Position numbers and translations under genes: made by a program. Source: an uncultured Mycoplasmatota bacterium (GTDB lineage Bacteria; Bacillota_I; Bacilli_A; Izemoplasmatales; Izemoplasmataceae). Taken from it: a stretch of 45,756 nucleotides of DNA. Shown here one piece after another: positions 15,586-24,761 of this stretch (position 1 is the first letter of the stretch; each line of letters begins with the position of its first letter). The stretch spans positions 1 through 45,756 of the forward strand of contig CAJXNT010000006.1 of the NCBI GenBank assembly GCA_913057225.1, given 5' to 3'. The notes under the pieces were generated by a model. The model saw only the letters and a list, made by a program, of their open reading frames with translations. It had not been told where the DNA came from and did no database searches.

Positions 15586-18495
15586 ATGATTTTTACCCCG
15601 TTACGAAAATTATTTATGCTCACACTGATGAGCCTTTTTTTAAGTGTGGCATCGTTCATAAATATTCAAGGTGCCACAGCGGAAACGTTGATTGTGAACT
15701 ACCACCGATTTGATGAAGATTACGCCAACTGGTCGCTTTGGTTGTGGCAAAACATGCCGAATGCTGGGGATGGCGTGAATATTCCTTTTAACGGGAATCA
15801 CCCCGTCACAGGCTCAAGACAATTGACTTATGAGTTAGCGGGCACGCATTTAGACGGAGCCACTCGCGTGGGTGTCATCGTCAGACAACCCGATTGGACC
15901 AAGGATGTGGCCCAAGATTTATTCATCGACATGGACCGGGCGGATGAAAATGGGGTCGTCGAGATTTTCTTAGTGTCGGGCGATCCGACGGTCTATTACG
16001 GCCTGGATGAGGTGGATTTATCGCATCGCATCAGCCGCATCGATTTTACCTCCCTCTCCGATATTACCTTTACCGCCACCACCGATAACTTTGATGAAGA
16101 TGATTTTACCATCACCGCCAATGGATCTCCGATTTCCTATCGCAATTACTCTAAAAATGGGAATACGGTGACGTTAACGTTAAACAGTCCCGCAGATCTG
16201 TCCGTGGAATATGGCATCAATATTACGTTCCCTGATTTTCCGGACCGAGAAAAGGAAGCATCCATCAGCTTTGCGGGGCTTTATTCCAGTGACGCGTTTA
16301 ACGATGCGTTTTATTACGACGGTGAACTCGGGGCGATCTACAGCCCGGATGCCACCACGTTTAAACTGTGGGCCCCGGTTTCTAAAGCCATCACCTTAAA
16401 CCTTTATGATGTGGGCCATCTCCGTGGCATGACCAGTTTTGATGGGGTGCCCGGGTCCAACACGAAAGTGTCCACGCATGACTTAGAACTCACCGAAAAA
16501 GGGGTCTGGGAAGTCACGGTTTCCGGGGATTTACACGGCATGTATTATACCTATGATATCGACCAAGGCAGCATCACCCATGAAGACGTGGTGGATCCCT
16601 ATGCGAAGTCCACAGGCGTTAATGGGTTGCGTGGGATGGTCGTGGATTTTGACCGCTTAAACCCCGATAACTGGCAAGCCAATACGCGGCCTGCCAACAT
16701 TCAAGATTACGCCGATGCGATTCTATATGAAGCGCATATTCGCGATTACACGTCCCATGAAACATGGAATGGCACGGAAGAGTGGCGCGGGAAATATCTC
16801 GGGTTCGCCGAATCTGGGACGACCTATGAAGGCGTCACCACCGGCATGGATCATATCGTGGAACTGGGCGTCACCCACGTGCATCTGCTTCCGGTGCAAG
16901 ACATCGGGATGGCGATTGATGAAACCCGCATTGAAGATCCCGACTACCGTGGCCGCATGGACACCATCTTCAATTGGGGCTACATGACTTTAAACTTTAA
17001 CACCGTGGAAGGCTCGTACGCGACGGATCCTTATGACGGCGCGGTACGCGTCCATGAGTTTAAACAAATGGTGCAAAACTATCACGATGCCAATGTGCGC
17101 ATCGTCCTCGATGTGGTCTATAATCACACGGCCACGTCGGGCAATTCGAATTTCGAAAAAATCTTACCTGGATACTACTTCCGTTTCACCGAGGATGGCA
17201 ATTTCTCCAACGGGTCAGGAACGGGCAATGAAACGGCCTCAGAAAACGCCATGGTCCGTAAATTCATTGTGGATTCTTTGGTCTTTTATGCGGAAGAATA
17301 CAACATTTCTGGTTTCCGCTTTGACCTCATGAAACTGCATGATGTGGAAACCATGCAAGCGGCGCGCGATGCACTGCATGCGATTGATCCGACCATCATC
17401 GTGTACGGTGAGCCCTGGGATGCAGGTGGATCCCAACTGCCTGAAGAGGATGCGGCCTATAACGCCAATCTCGACCGTCTCGAAAACATCGCAGTCTTCA
17501 ACGACGACTTACGCGATGGGGCCAAAGGCTCAGTCTTTAATGCCAACGAAGGCGGGTGGGTCCAAGGCTTGAATGATTCAGCCATTTATGAACGCATCAA
17601 AGCCGGGATGATCGGCTATGTCAATCATCCTGAAATCGATGGGCCTGCCCTCCCCAAAGGCACTTGGGCGCTGGATACCAATCAAACCATTAATTATGTC
17701 TCAGCGCATGACAACAATACGCTGCACGACAAATTACAACTTTCCACCGACAACCTTTCACTCAATGAAATCATGGCGATGCACCGACAAGCCAACGCCA
17801 TTGTCTTGACCGCTCAAGGGATTCCCTTCTTACACGGCGGCGTTGAACTCTTAAGAACCAAACCATGTGTCACATTAAGTGACGTTCCCCAAGGGGAATG
17901 CGACAGTGGGTTGATGTATGATCATAACTCGTATCGGTCGCCCGATGAAACCAATCAAATTGACTGGAATTGGAAAATTGATTATGCCGATACGTATGAT
18001 TATTACAGAGGCCTCATTGAGCTGAGAAAAGCCGCACCCATTTTTGATTACACCCCAGAAGAACTCAGTGACGTTCTCACCTACAGTGTCTTTGGCGGCG
18101 GCCGAGACATGGTGGCGTATCTCATTTACGATCCGAATCCGGATAATCCATGGGAATACACCATCGTGGCGCATAACAACGCCAATGGTGAAAGCACGCT
18201 CGATACGTTAAATATGACGTGGAACATGGTGGTCGGCGGGGATCAAGCCGGCACCGAAACCCTTCAAGAAGTCAGTGAACGCTACACCATGGCCCCCAAT
18301 GAAACCGTGGTCCTCTATCAACTCAGACGAGGCAGTGAATGGCCATTAAGCGTCCCCAGTGAAGAGGTTCCAGACGAGGAACTTCCCGAAGAGAGTGGCA
18401 CCTCATGGGTGTTAATCGCAGGCGGTATCGTCGCCGGCGTGGCGCTCATCGGCGGCATCACCACCACTGTTCTCATGAAGAAACGGGCCTCTTGA
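15586..18495 (+). CDS. pulA: Secreted membrane-anchored type I pullulanase (CBM41-CBM48-GH13_14)
   Basis: A 969-residue extracellular debranching enzyme that cuts alpha-1,6 branches of starch, glycogen or pullulan. Signal peptide 1-33 (cleavage likely after GATA); CBM41-like starch-binding module about 34-145 with NWSLWLWQ; an Ig-like linker; CBM48 about 250-345 (SPDATTFKLWAPV); GH13 catalytic barrel about 370-790 with DVVYNHT 509-515, nucleophile D580 (GFRFDLMK), acid/base E609 (GEPWD) and D709 (SAHDN). The family signature YNWGYDP is changed to FNWGYMT at 462-468. The C-terminus has an acidic linker, one helix (SWVLIAGGIVAGVALIGGI) and KKRAS, a bare membrane anchor without LPxTG. Its stop overlaps the start of the next gene (TGATG). 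Confidence 0.93.
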   Translation: MIFTPLRKLFMLTLMSLFLSVASFINIQGATAETLIVNYHRFDEDYANWSLWLWQNMPNAGDGVNIPFNGNHPVTGSRQLTYELAGTHLDGATRVGVIVRQPDWTKDVAQDLFIDMDRADENGVVEIFLVSGDPTVYYGLDEVDLSHRISRIDFTSLSDITFTATTDNFDEDDFTITANGSPISYRNYSKNGNTVTLTLNSPADLSVEYGINITFPDFPDREKEASISFAGLYSSDAFNDAFYYDGELGAIYSPDATTFKLWAPVSKAITLNLYDVGHLRGMTSFDGVPGSNTKVSTHDLELTEKGVWEVTVSGDLHGMYYTYDIDQGSITHEDVVDPYAKSTGVNGLRGMVVDFDRLNPDNWQANTRPANIQDYADAILYEAHIRDYTSHETWNGTEEWRGKYLGFAESGTTYEGVTTGMDHIVELGVTHVHLLPVQDIGMAIDETRIEDPDYRGRMDTIFNWGYMTLNFNTVEGSYATDPYDGAVRVHEFKQMVQNYHDANVRIVLDVVYNHTATSGNSNFEKILPGYYFRFTEDGNFSNGSGTGNETASENAMVRKFIVDSLVFYAEEYNISGFRFDLMKLHDVETMQAARDALHAIDPTIIVYGEPWDAGGSQLPEEDAAYNANLDRLENIAVFNDDLRDGAKGSVFNANEGGWVQGLNDSAIYERIKAGMIGYVNHPEIDGPALPKGTWALDTNQTINYVSAHDNNTLHDKLQLSTDNLSLNEIMAMHRQANAIVLTAQGIPFLHGGVELLRTKPCVTLSDVPQGECDSGLMYDHNSYRSPDETNQIDWNWKIDYADTYDYYRGLIELRKAAPIFDYTPEELSDVLTYSVFGGGRDMVAYLIYDPNPDNPWEYTIVAHNNANGESTLDTLNMTWNMVVGGDQAGTETLQEVSERYTMAPNETVVLYQLRRGSEWPLSVPSEEVPDEELPEESGTSWVLIAGGIVAGVALIGGITTTVLMKKRAS

Positions 18496-20285
18496 TGGAT
18501 TATTCCAGTGTCCATCATGAAGCCAAATCCGCCATGGCGTATGCCTATGATCATGAAACCGTCCATCTAAGACTGCGCGCCAAAAAAGGCCTGCTGAATT
18601 CCGTCACGCTCATCGCGGGCGATCCGTTCGAATACCGCGATGAAGATGGCGATTTTAACTGGGTAAAATTTGAAGATGAAACACCGCTCGAGCTCGAAGC
18701 CAGCACTGCCCATCACGATGTCTTTTTCATCGCCATCAAGCCGCCCCATTTTCGAGTCAAATACGCATTCATTCTCAATGGGGATATGTTATACGGGACT
18801 CGGGAACTCATTGATTTAAAGACACATCCCGAACTTAAAACCAATCTTTTTAATTACTTCAATTTTCCTTATTTGCTCGATCAAGACCGATTTCAAGCCC
18901 CCAGTTGGGCCCATGAACAAGTCTGGTATTCCATTTTTCCCAGCCGCTTTCACCGCCACGAAGATGCCCCCGAAGATGACAACTTGGCGGCCTGGGATGA
19001 TATTCAAGACCTCAATAATCACAAACGCTACGGGGGCACCATAAAAGGCATCACCGAAAAGCTCGATTACATCCAATCGATGGGATTTACCGCGCTGTAT
19101 CTGACGCCGATTTTTAAAGCCGGCTCGCAACACAAATACGACACGGTGGACTACAAAACCATCGATCCCGAGTTTGGCACCAATGACGATCTCATTGAGA
19201 TGGTGGAAAAAGCCCATCAAAAAGGCATGAAAGTCGTCTTGGATGCGGTCTTTAATCACACCAGTGTCTTTCATCCTTGGTTTCAAGATGTGATCCAAAA
19301 CGGTCCTGACTCCAAATATGTTGATTATTATTACATTCGCGACCTTAAAAAACCCGTGCTTCCCATCGACTTAGAAGCCTTAGAGACCTTGCCGTACCGT
19401 GAACTCAGAAAAAAAATGAAAGACCACCCACTGAATTATCTGGCCTTTGGGTTCACTCCGTTTATGCCCAAAATCAACTGCGACCATCCCGAGGTTCGCA
19501 CCGCCTTTTTAGACGTTACGCGCTACTGGATGGAAACCGCCCACATTGATGGGTGGCGGCTCGATGTCTCCAATGAAGTCTCGCATGATTTTTGGCGCGC
19601 CTTTAGAAAAACGGTCAAATCGATCAATGAAGACGCCATCATCATTGGGGAAAACTGGGACAATTCAAATCCCTGGCTATCCGGCGATCAGTACGATGCC
19701 GTCATGAACTATGGGCTGTTGTTCCCGCTTTGGCAAACATTTGGATCTATCCCCGGGATGCCGGCGTATGATGCGCACGCGTTTGTGGATGCGGTCAATG
19801 CGCTTTGGGTCACATATCCCAGACACGTCGCAAAGAGCATGTATAATCTAGTCGATTCCCACGACACCTCGCGCATGCTCAGCCTCACTGGGGGATCGAT
19901 CGACCGGTTTAAACAAGCGTACCTCTTCTTATTTGCCTACCCTGGAAGTCCCAGCGTCTTTTATGGAGATGAAGTAGGCCTCGATGGCAATCACGACCCG
20001 GACAACCGTAAACCGATGCCTTGGGGCCGGTTTAATGATGAGATTCAATCGTGGTTTTCCTGGCTCACCCAGTGGCACCATGAAGAAGATGCGTTAAAAT
20101 CCGATGATTTCTCACTCACATCGGACGGTGACATCATCACCATGCGGCGGCAAAACCTCACGATTCTTTGGAATTTAGGGGACGATACGACCCTTTCCGA
20201 CACTCAAACACGGATGCGCATCGATGCGAGCGATTCAACCTTAAAAAAAGATGGCTATGCCATATTAAAAAAGAATCTCAGCTGA
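18495..20285 (+). CDS. Neopullulanase/cyclomaltodextrinase (CBM34-GH13_20)
   Basis: A 596-residue intracellular enzyme that opens cyclodextrins and trims maltodextrins and pullulan fragments. N-terminal CBM34 (about residues 1-120, MDYSSVHHEAKSAMAYAYDHE), then the GH13 barrel with VWYSIFPSRFHRH, VVLDAVFNHTS, nucleophile D357 (GWRLDVSNEV), acid/base E386 (IIGENWD) and D457 (VDSHDTSR), and PSVFYGDEVGLDG. ATG 18495-18497 is chosen because it overlaps the pullulanase stop; a longer frame starting at 18405 lies wholly inside the pullulanase gene and gives an arginine/histidine-rich extension unlike the family. No good ribosome binding site, so translation probably depends on coupling. No signal peptide. 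Confidence 0.92.
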   Translation: MDYSSVHHEAKSAMAYAYDHETVHLRLRAKKGLLNSVTLIAGDPFEYRDEDGDFNWVKFEDETPLELEASTAHHDVFFIAIKPPHFRVKYAFILNGDMLYGTRELIDLKTHPELKTNLFNYFNFPYLLDQDRFQAPSWAHEQVWYSIFPSRFHRHEDAPEDDNLAAWDDIQDLNNHKRYGGTIKGITEKLDYIQSMGFTALYLTPIFKAGSQHKYDTVDYKTIDPEFGTNDDLIEMVEKAHQKGMKVVLDAVFNHTSVFHPWFQDVIQNGPDSKYVDYYYIRDLKKPVLPIDLEALETLPYRELRKKMKDHPLNYLAFGFTPFMPKINCDHPEVRTAFLDVTRYWMETAHIDGWRLDVSNEVSHDFWRAFRKTVKSINEDAIIIGENWDNSNPWLSGDQYDAVMNYGLLFPLWQTFGSIPGMPAYDAHAFVDAVNALWVTYPRHVAKSMYNLVDSHDTSRMLSLTGGSIDRFKQAYLFLFAYPGSPSVFYGDEVGLDGNHDPDNRKPMPWGRFNDEIQSWFSWLTQWHHEEDALKSDDFSLTSDGDIITMRRQNLTILWNLGDDTTLSDTQTRMRIDASDSTLKKDGYAILKKNLS

Positions 20286-20298
20286 GATTCTTTTTTTT
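20271..20298. terminator. Bidirectional terminator between neopullulanase and malG
   Basis: AAGAATCTCAGCTGAGATTCTT, a perfect 11-bp self-complementary arm pair, then TTTTTT on the plus strand; on the minus strand it is followed by TTTTTTAA. The neopullulanase stop TGA (20283-20285) is within the stem, and malG ends at 20302. Confidence 0.88.
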
Positions 20299-20301
20299 GG
20301 A

Positions 20302-21360
20302 TTATCCTTTGTTGGCGCCGGCCGTGATGCCTTCGATTAAGTAGCGTTGGAACACCACATAAAGCACGGTGATCGGCACGGCAACGAGGAGCGCGGCGGC
20401 TGAGAATGCGGGATAATTGATGCGGGCTTGGTCGTTAATGAACCTAAAGATGCCCACCGCCAGCGTCCATTTTTCTTCCGTTTCAATGACGAACGAGGGG
20501 AGAATGTAATCGAGCCACGGCGCCATGAATTGGGTCACCGCCACAAACGAGATGATCGGCACCGAAAGCGGGACAATGATTCTAAAGAAGATTTGCAGTT
20601 TATTGGCCCCATCGATTTTCGCCGACTCATCCAGTTCTTTGGGCACCCCTTGTAAGTAGCCTTTGATCAGCCAGACATTAAAGGGGATGGCCCCCGCCGT
20701 ATAAATGATGACCAAGGCGAGTGGTTGATCAAGCAGGCCAAACGTTTGAAAGAGTGTAAAGATGGCAATCAACCCTAAGAAACTCGGGAACATCTGCAAG
20801 ACTAAGATGGTCAAAAGCCCCGCGCGTTTTCCTTTAAATTTATAGCGGGCAAAGACATACGCGGTGCCGGTGACAAAAAGCACCGAAAAGACCATCGTGA
20901 GTACGGCGACTTGCAGCGTATTGATGTACCAAGAGACAAACTCATTGGTCTCTTCGGCCGTGCCGTATATGGCCGATCCTTCAAAGAGGAATTGAAACGC
21001 TTTGAGGGAGGGTTCATCCGGCCAGATGGAAGAAGGAATCCCCGAATTGGGGTTCAAACTGGTCCCAATGATGTAGGCCACGGGAATTAAAACAATGACC
21101 CCTAATACCACAAGTTCACTGTATAAAAGGCCGGTGCCAAAAATGTTTTTAAGGTTGAAGACCGATTTGATTTTTCCTTTATTGGACGGACGAACAGGGG
21201 TTTTTATTTTGAGATAATAAATAAGTCCAAACACGGGAATGAGTCCGATGAACCCCGGAAGCATCCCTTTATGCCCATGTTTTTCTGCGATTTGATGCGT
21301 GAGGGATTGATGCGTGAATAATAAGACCAATCCGAGCATCGTCCAAGCAAGCCAACCCAT
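20302..21360 (-). CDS. malG: Maltodextrin ABC transporter permease, MalG-like with N-terminal extension
   Basis: A 352-residue permease. The MalG core starts near residue 78 (SELVVLGVIVLIPVAYIIGTSL) and carries the EAA loop PKELDESAKIDGANKLQIFFRIIVPLSVPI, with a usual C-terminal AGANKG. The first ~75 residues are extra compared with the usual ~280-residue MalG: two hydrophobic segments (WLAWTMLGLVLLF and LPGFIGLIPVFGLIYYL) joined by a short HKG-rich loop. It overlaps malF by one base (TAATG) and ends the malEFG operon. Sugar specificity is inferred from the neighbouring glucanases. Confidence 0.88.
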   Translation of the reverse strand: MGWLAWTMLGLVLLFTHQSLTHQIAEKHGHKGMLPGFIGLIPVFGLIYYLKIKTPVRPSNKGKIKSVFNLKNIFGTGLLYSELVVLGVIVLIPVAYIIGTSLNPNSGIPSSIWPDEPSLKAFQFLFEGSAIYGTAEETNEFVSWYINTLQVAVLTMVFSVLFVTGTAYVFARYKFKGKRAGLLTILVLQMFPSFLGLIAIFTLFQTFGLLDQPLALVIIYTAGAIPFNVWLIKGYLQGVPKELDESAKIDGANKLQIFFRIIVPLSVPIISFVAVTQFMAPWLDYILPSFVIETEEKWTLAVGIFRFINDQARINYPAFSAAALLVAVPITVLYVVFQRYLIEGITAGANKG

Positions 21361-23333
21361 TACATCTCCTCCTTAAAGGCGCGCGTTCGCGTGAAGTTCC
21401 ACGCTGAGAGCGTCCCAATGATTAAGAATATCAGTAGGCTGAACACACTGGCCATGGAGTACCAACGGACGTTGGCGTCGGTGGTCAGTTTATAAATCCA
21501 ACTGATCAAGATATCGGTTTGTCCGGCGAAGGCTGTGGTAAAGTCACCGCCGGGCCCCCCTTGGGTGATGAAGTAAATCACCCCGAAGTTATTAAAGTTT
21601 TGCGCAAACGTCATAATGAGGAGCGGACTGGTCGCAAATAGGACCAGGGGCATCGTGATGAATCTAAATTGTTGGAAGCCATTGGCCCCATCGATTTCTG
21701 CCGCTTCATAAAGCGACCGGTCGATGCTGGTCATGACCCCGGTCATGAGGGCCATAAAGAATGGGAATCCAAGCCAAATGTTGAGGGTGATGATGAAGAT
21801 TCTCACAAACCAGGGATTGGCTTCATTCGTGATCCATTGAATGTTGTCTTCGCCAAAGTATAACAATCGTTGCAAGCCGGTGCCCGCATCTTGATAACTC
21901 CGACCGAGCATTCCCCATTCGAAGAGTCGGTCATAGATGCCCACCCGTTCCAGCATCTGGTTGACCCAACCGCGGTCTCTGAACATGACGTTAAAGACCA
22001 TTTGCGAAATCAGCGCAGGAATGGCCCAAGGTAGAATCAAGAGTGAGCGCCACGCTTTTCTAAACACGATGCGCTTATTGGAAAGCACCACCGCTTGGAC
22101 GAAGCCGCCGAAAAAGACCGTAAACGTGGAGGCAAACGCCCAAATCAAGGTCCAGGAAAAGACTCTAAAGAACTGAGACCCAAAGGGGAGTCCCCCTTGT
22201 TCGGACAGGGAGAAAATGACACGGAAGTTTTCAAACCCGACCCATGTAAACAAGTTATTGGGGGGAATGTGCTGCGCATCAAAGTTGGTAAAGGCCACCA
22301 GCATCCCAAAAAGAATTGGCATGATGGAAACGAACGTAATGACAAAGAGCGCCGGCATGAGCACAATGTATTCAAACGCATTTTCATACACGTTTTTAAA
22401 GTAATCGACTTCATTGGGCGTCTTTTTCGTCTCTTGGACGATTTTGGCCGTCTTATAGGCATCGCGGATGTTCCACACGTAGATGCCCACAAAATAAATC
22501 AATAATAGATTCGAGATAATCCCACGCAGCAAGAGTTGCTGCGAGAAGTTTCCTTGCAGTTCCACACCCCGGCGAGAAAAGCCTTCGGGAATGAAGAAAC
22601 TTAGATCATAATGCTCAGTTACCGTTCTCGATGGGGTCACCCCTAAAGTGATCACACCCCAAATGCCACGCACAAAGAATCCACCGTTTTCATGGAAACG
22701 GTTGGTAAACACGTCTTCGTACTGGGCCAAAAGCGTCTCATCATAGCGGAATAATATCTGCACCAACATCTTATTGTAATCATCGGTGGTGTAGTTATCC
22801 CGGCCGCCCAGTCCGCCCACAAGGGTGGCTTGGAACGCTTCGAAGCTGTCATACTCAAGCAACACTTCATAGCCATCGACCTCGAAGTCTTCGAGCTCTG
22901 AAATGCGCGTCATTTCCGCGGCTAAAAAGTCATAGAGTTGCGCTTCGGTAAATTGAATTTGATTGCTTTCGGGTTGAACGGGACTGCCGTTTTCATCGGC
23001 AAAATACTGTAACTCAGCATTATAAGTAAGTCCGTTAAGTTCCGCGACGGTCTCAAGCAAACGTGTATCTTCATACCGACCGTCTAAGGAATTATAGTAA
23101 TAGTCATTCACGTAGCCTTTGGCCGTTTCCACAGTGATGGGATTGCCGGCCATTTGATCGTACAGGCTAATGGGTTGGCCATACGACCCAGTTCCCAGTT
23201 CAATGCCGATTAAAAGCGCAAAAAAACTGAAGAAAAAGAGTCCTTTCAGCCATTGTTTATTGAGCAGTTGTCCACTTCCCCAGATGAGGGAAGATGCCAG
23301 AGTCTTAATGATCACAATTGGCGTTAATTTCAT
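21360..23333 (-). CDS. malF: Maltodextrin ABC transporter permease, MalF-like with large extracytoplasmic domain
   Basis: A 657-residue permease, about 220 residues longer than typical Bacillota MalF (near 430). Helix 1 is at about 30-48, followed by a hydrophilic, acidic, tyrosine-rich segment at about 50-265 predicted to lie outside, helix 2 at about 268-288, then the MalF core from about 322 (YIVLMPALFVITFVSIMP) with the EAA loop SLYEAAEIDGANGFQQF at about 540-556. Escherichia coli MalF also has a large outer loop (P2) that contacts MalE, but it sits at another place in the topology, so this domain may be an independent solution. Start supported by AAGGA about 9 bases upstream. Confidence 0.88.
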   Translation of the reverse strand: MKLTPIVIIKTLASSLIWGSGQLLNKQWLKGLFFFSFFALLIGIELGTGSYGQPISLYDQMAGNPITVETAKGYVNDYYYNSLDGRYEDTRLLETVAELNGLTYNAELQYFADENGSPVQPESNQIQFTEAQLYDFLAAEMTRISELEDFEVDGYEVLLEYDSFEAFQATLVGGLGGRDNYTTDDYNKMLVQILFRYDETLLAQYEDVFTNRFHENGGFFVRGIWGVITLGVTPSRTVTEHYDLSFFIPEGFSRRGVELQGNFSQQLLLRGIISNLLLIYFVGIYVWNIRDAYKTAKIVQETKKTPNEVDYFKNVYENAFEYIVLMPALFVITFVSIMPILFGMLVAFTNFDAQHIPPNNLFTWVGFENFRVIFSLSEQGGLPFGSQFFRVFSWTLIWAFASTFTVFFGGFVQAVVLSNKRIVFRKAWRSLLILPWAIPALISQMVFNVMFRDRGWVNQMLERVGIYDRLFEWGMLGRSYQDAGTGLQRLLYFGEDNIQWITNEANPWFVRIFIITLNIWLGFPFFMALMTGVMTSIDRSLYEAAEIDGANGFQQFRFITMPLVLFATSPLLIMTFAQNFNNFGVIYFITQGGPGGDFTTAFAGQTDILISWIYKLTTDANVRWYSMASVFSLLIFLIIGTLSAWNFTRTRAFKEEM

Positions 23334-23360
23334 GGCGTCACGTCCTTAGTAAATTAAAGA

Positions 23361-23385
23361 AAAGGCCATGCATAACATGGCCTTT
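23361..23385 (-). terminator. Hairpin between malE and malF (attenuator or 3'-end stabiliser)
   Basis: On the minus strand AAAGGCCATG-TTATG-CATGGCCTTT, a 10-bp stem followed by TCTTTAATTT, an interrupted T-run. It lies 13 bases after the malE stop and about 28 bases before malF. Such hairpins often let the binding-protein message accumulate over the permease message; here it would be a leaky terminator. Confidence 0.6.
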
Positions 23386-23397
23386 ACCTTAGTAGTG

Positions 23398-24759
23398 TTA
23401 GTTGCCAATTCCAGATTGGGCGGTAAAGCCGTTTTCAGCGGTTTCTGCTGCTTCTGCGGGTGAGACAATGCCGTTCCATGCGTTGGTATACATGCTGCCT
23501 GCATTGCTCCAGAAGAATCCCATTTCAGGGATGATGGGCATCGGCTGTGAATAATTTAACTGAGCCGAAATCCCAGCGAGGTTTTCATCCTCAGCCACGC
23601 CTGGGACCACACTGACATCTTTGAGGGCGGGTAAGACACCTTTTTGTTCATAAAGGATTTCTAATCCGTCGACGGATGTCATGAATTCTAAGAGGCGGAA
23701 CGCCGCATCTGGGTTGGGTGATTGACGATACACAGACGCCATGATGACTCCAGAGAATGAAGTAGGGCGCTCTCCACGGATGGTGGGGATAAGGTCAACC
23801 CCATAATCCACTTCAGCATTTTCATACCGTGAAATTGACCATGGACCATCAATGATGTAGGGAATTTTACCTTCTTCAAAGAGTGTCCGGTTGGCTTCGC
23901 CTGAAAGATCAGATGCAGTTAAGTTACCAAGGGCTGGACGCACTTCTTGGTTAAAGAAGTTTAGCGCGTCAATCATTTCTTGGGAACCTAAGTTTGAAGA
24001 AAGTGGATCCAAGCCATCGGGACCAAAGAGTTCAAAGCCAAAGGCAGTGGCAATGAATTGCATGTCATAGGCATTTCCGACATCCAGGCCAATAATAGGA
24101 TTACCATCTAAGAATTCAGCCATGGCTGGGTCTGAAGCTTGATCTAAAATATCTTCAAAACGAGCGGGAGGAGTCGGAGATCCAGTCAACTCTTCTAAGA
24201 GGGCACGGTTATAGAATAAGGCCACAGATTCCCCAATGAGAGGAGCACCGAATAGCGTCCCTTCGGTGGCAGGATCGTCACAATCTTCGATTTCGTTATT
24301 GGAGAAATCATAGCACGCCGAGGCGGTTTGCCATGCGGAATCAATCATCCGAGACCGTAAATCATCGGCGAACGTACCTTCAATCGATGCTAAGAGACCG
24401 GATTGAAGGGCGGCGCCAATATGGTCATGAGGATAAAGCACGACATCTGCCGCTTGGCTTGAGCCCGAATAAAGCTCTAAGCGTTGACGGGTATCAACAT
24501 TCCCAACTTCGGTGAAGTTTAAGGTGATGTCAGGGTTTTGCTCTTCAAATGCTTCTTTGATGGCTAAGAAATAATCTTCGTCATCGGTCCAAACACGAAG
24601 TTCAACGGTTTCACTAAAATCTTGATCAAAGTTGTATACCACACCTTCACTGGCGCGGTTTACACAGACTTCTTCTTCACCGCCGCCGCAGCCGGCGAGT
24701 AATAACGTGACAGAAAGAGTCGCAATGAAAAAGATGCTCAAAAATCCTAATTTTTTCAT
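23398..24759 (-). CDS. malE: Maltodextrin-binding lipoprotein (MalE-like)
   Basis: A 453-residue solute-binding lipoprotein. The signal peptide MKKLGFLSIFFIATLSVTLLLAGC has lipobox LAGC, cysteine at residue 24. ELRVWTDDEDYFLAIKEAFEEQNPDITLNFTEV is the typical family 1 opening, followed by YPHDHIGAALQSGLLA and IPYIIDGPWSISRYENA. The start is ATG 24757-24759: AGGAGG is 10 bases upstream inside the preceding gene; the open frame extends further upstream but overlaps the end of the starch-binding protein. Codons lean to GCA/GCT and GGA rather than the GCC/GCG of neighbours, like the HU gene, which suggests high expression. Confidence 0.92.
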   Translation of the reverse strand: MKKLGFLSIFFIATLSVTLLLAGCGGGEEEVCVNRASEGVVYNFDQDFSETVELRVWTDDEDYFLAIKEAFEEQNPDITLNFTEVGNVDTRQRLELYSGSSQAADVVLYPHDHIGAALQSGLLASIEGTFADDLRSRMIDSAWQTASACYDFSNNEIEDCDDPATEGTLFGAPLIGESVALFYNRALLEELTGSPTPPARFEDILDQASDPAMAEFLDGNPIIGLDVGNAYDMQFIATAFGFELFGPDGLDPLSSNLGSQEMIDALNFFNQEVRPALGNLTASDLSGEANRTLFEEGKIPYIIDGPWSISRYENAEVDYGVDLIPTIRGERPTSFSGVIMASVYRQSPNPDAAFRLLEFMTSVDGLEILYEQKGVLPALKDVSVVPGVAEDENLAGISAQLNYSQPMPIIPEMGFFWSNAGSMYTNAWNGIVSPAEAAETAENGFTAQSGIGN

Positions 24760-24761
24760 AA

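Noticed and set aside
17239-17436. Antisense reading frames across pullulanase and other genes
   Set aside because: They are shadows of GC-rich coding frames, lacking ribosome binding sites and recognisable domains.
18405-18494. Longer N-terminus for the neopullulanase, starting inside the pullulanase gene
   Set aside because: It gives an Arg/His-rich stretch unlike the family, and the ATG at 18495 overlapping the pullulanase stop begins the normal CBM34 domain.
22618-22629. GTTACCGTTCTC, similar to the operator at 15501
   Set aside because: It lies deep inside malF coding sequence (Thr-Val-Thr region), far from a promoter, and misses one half-site.
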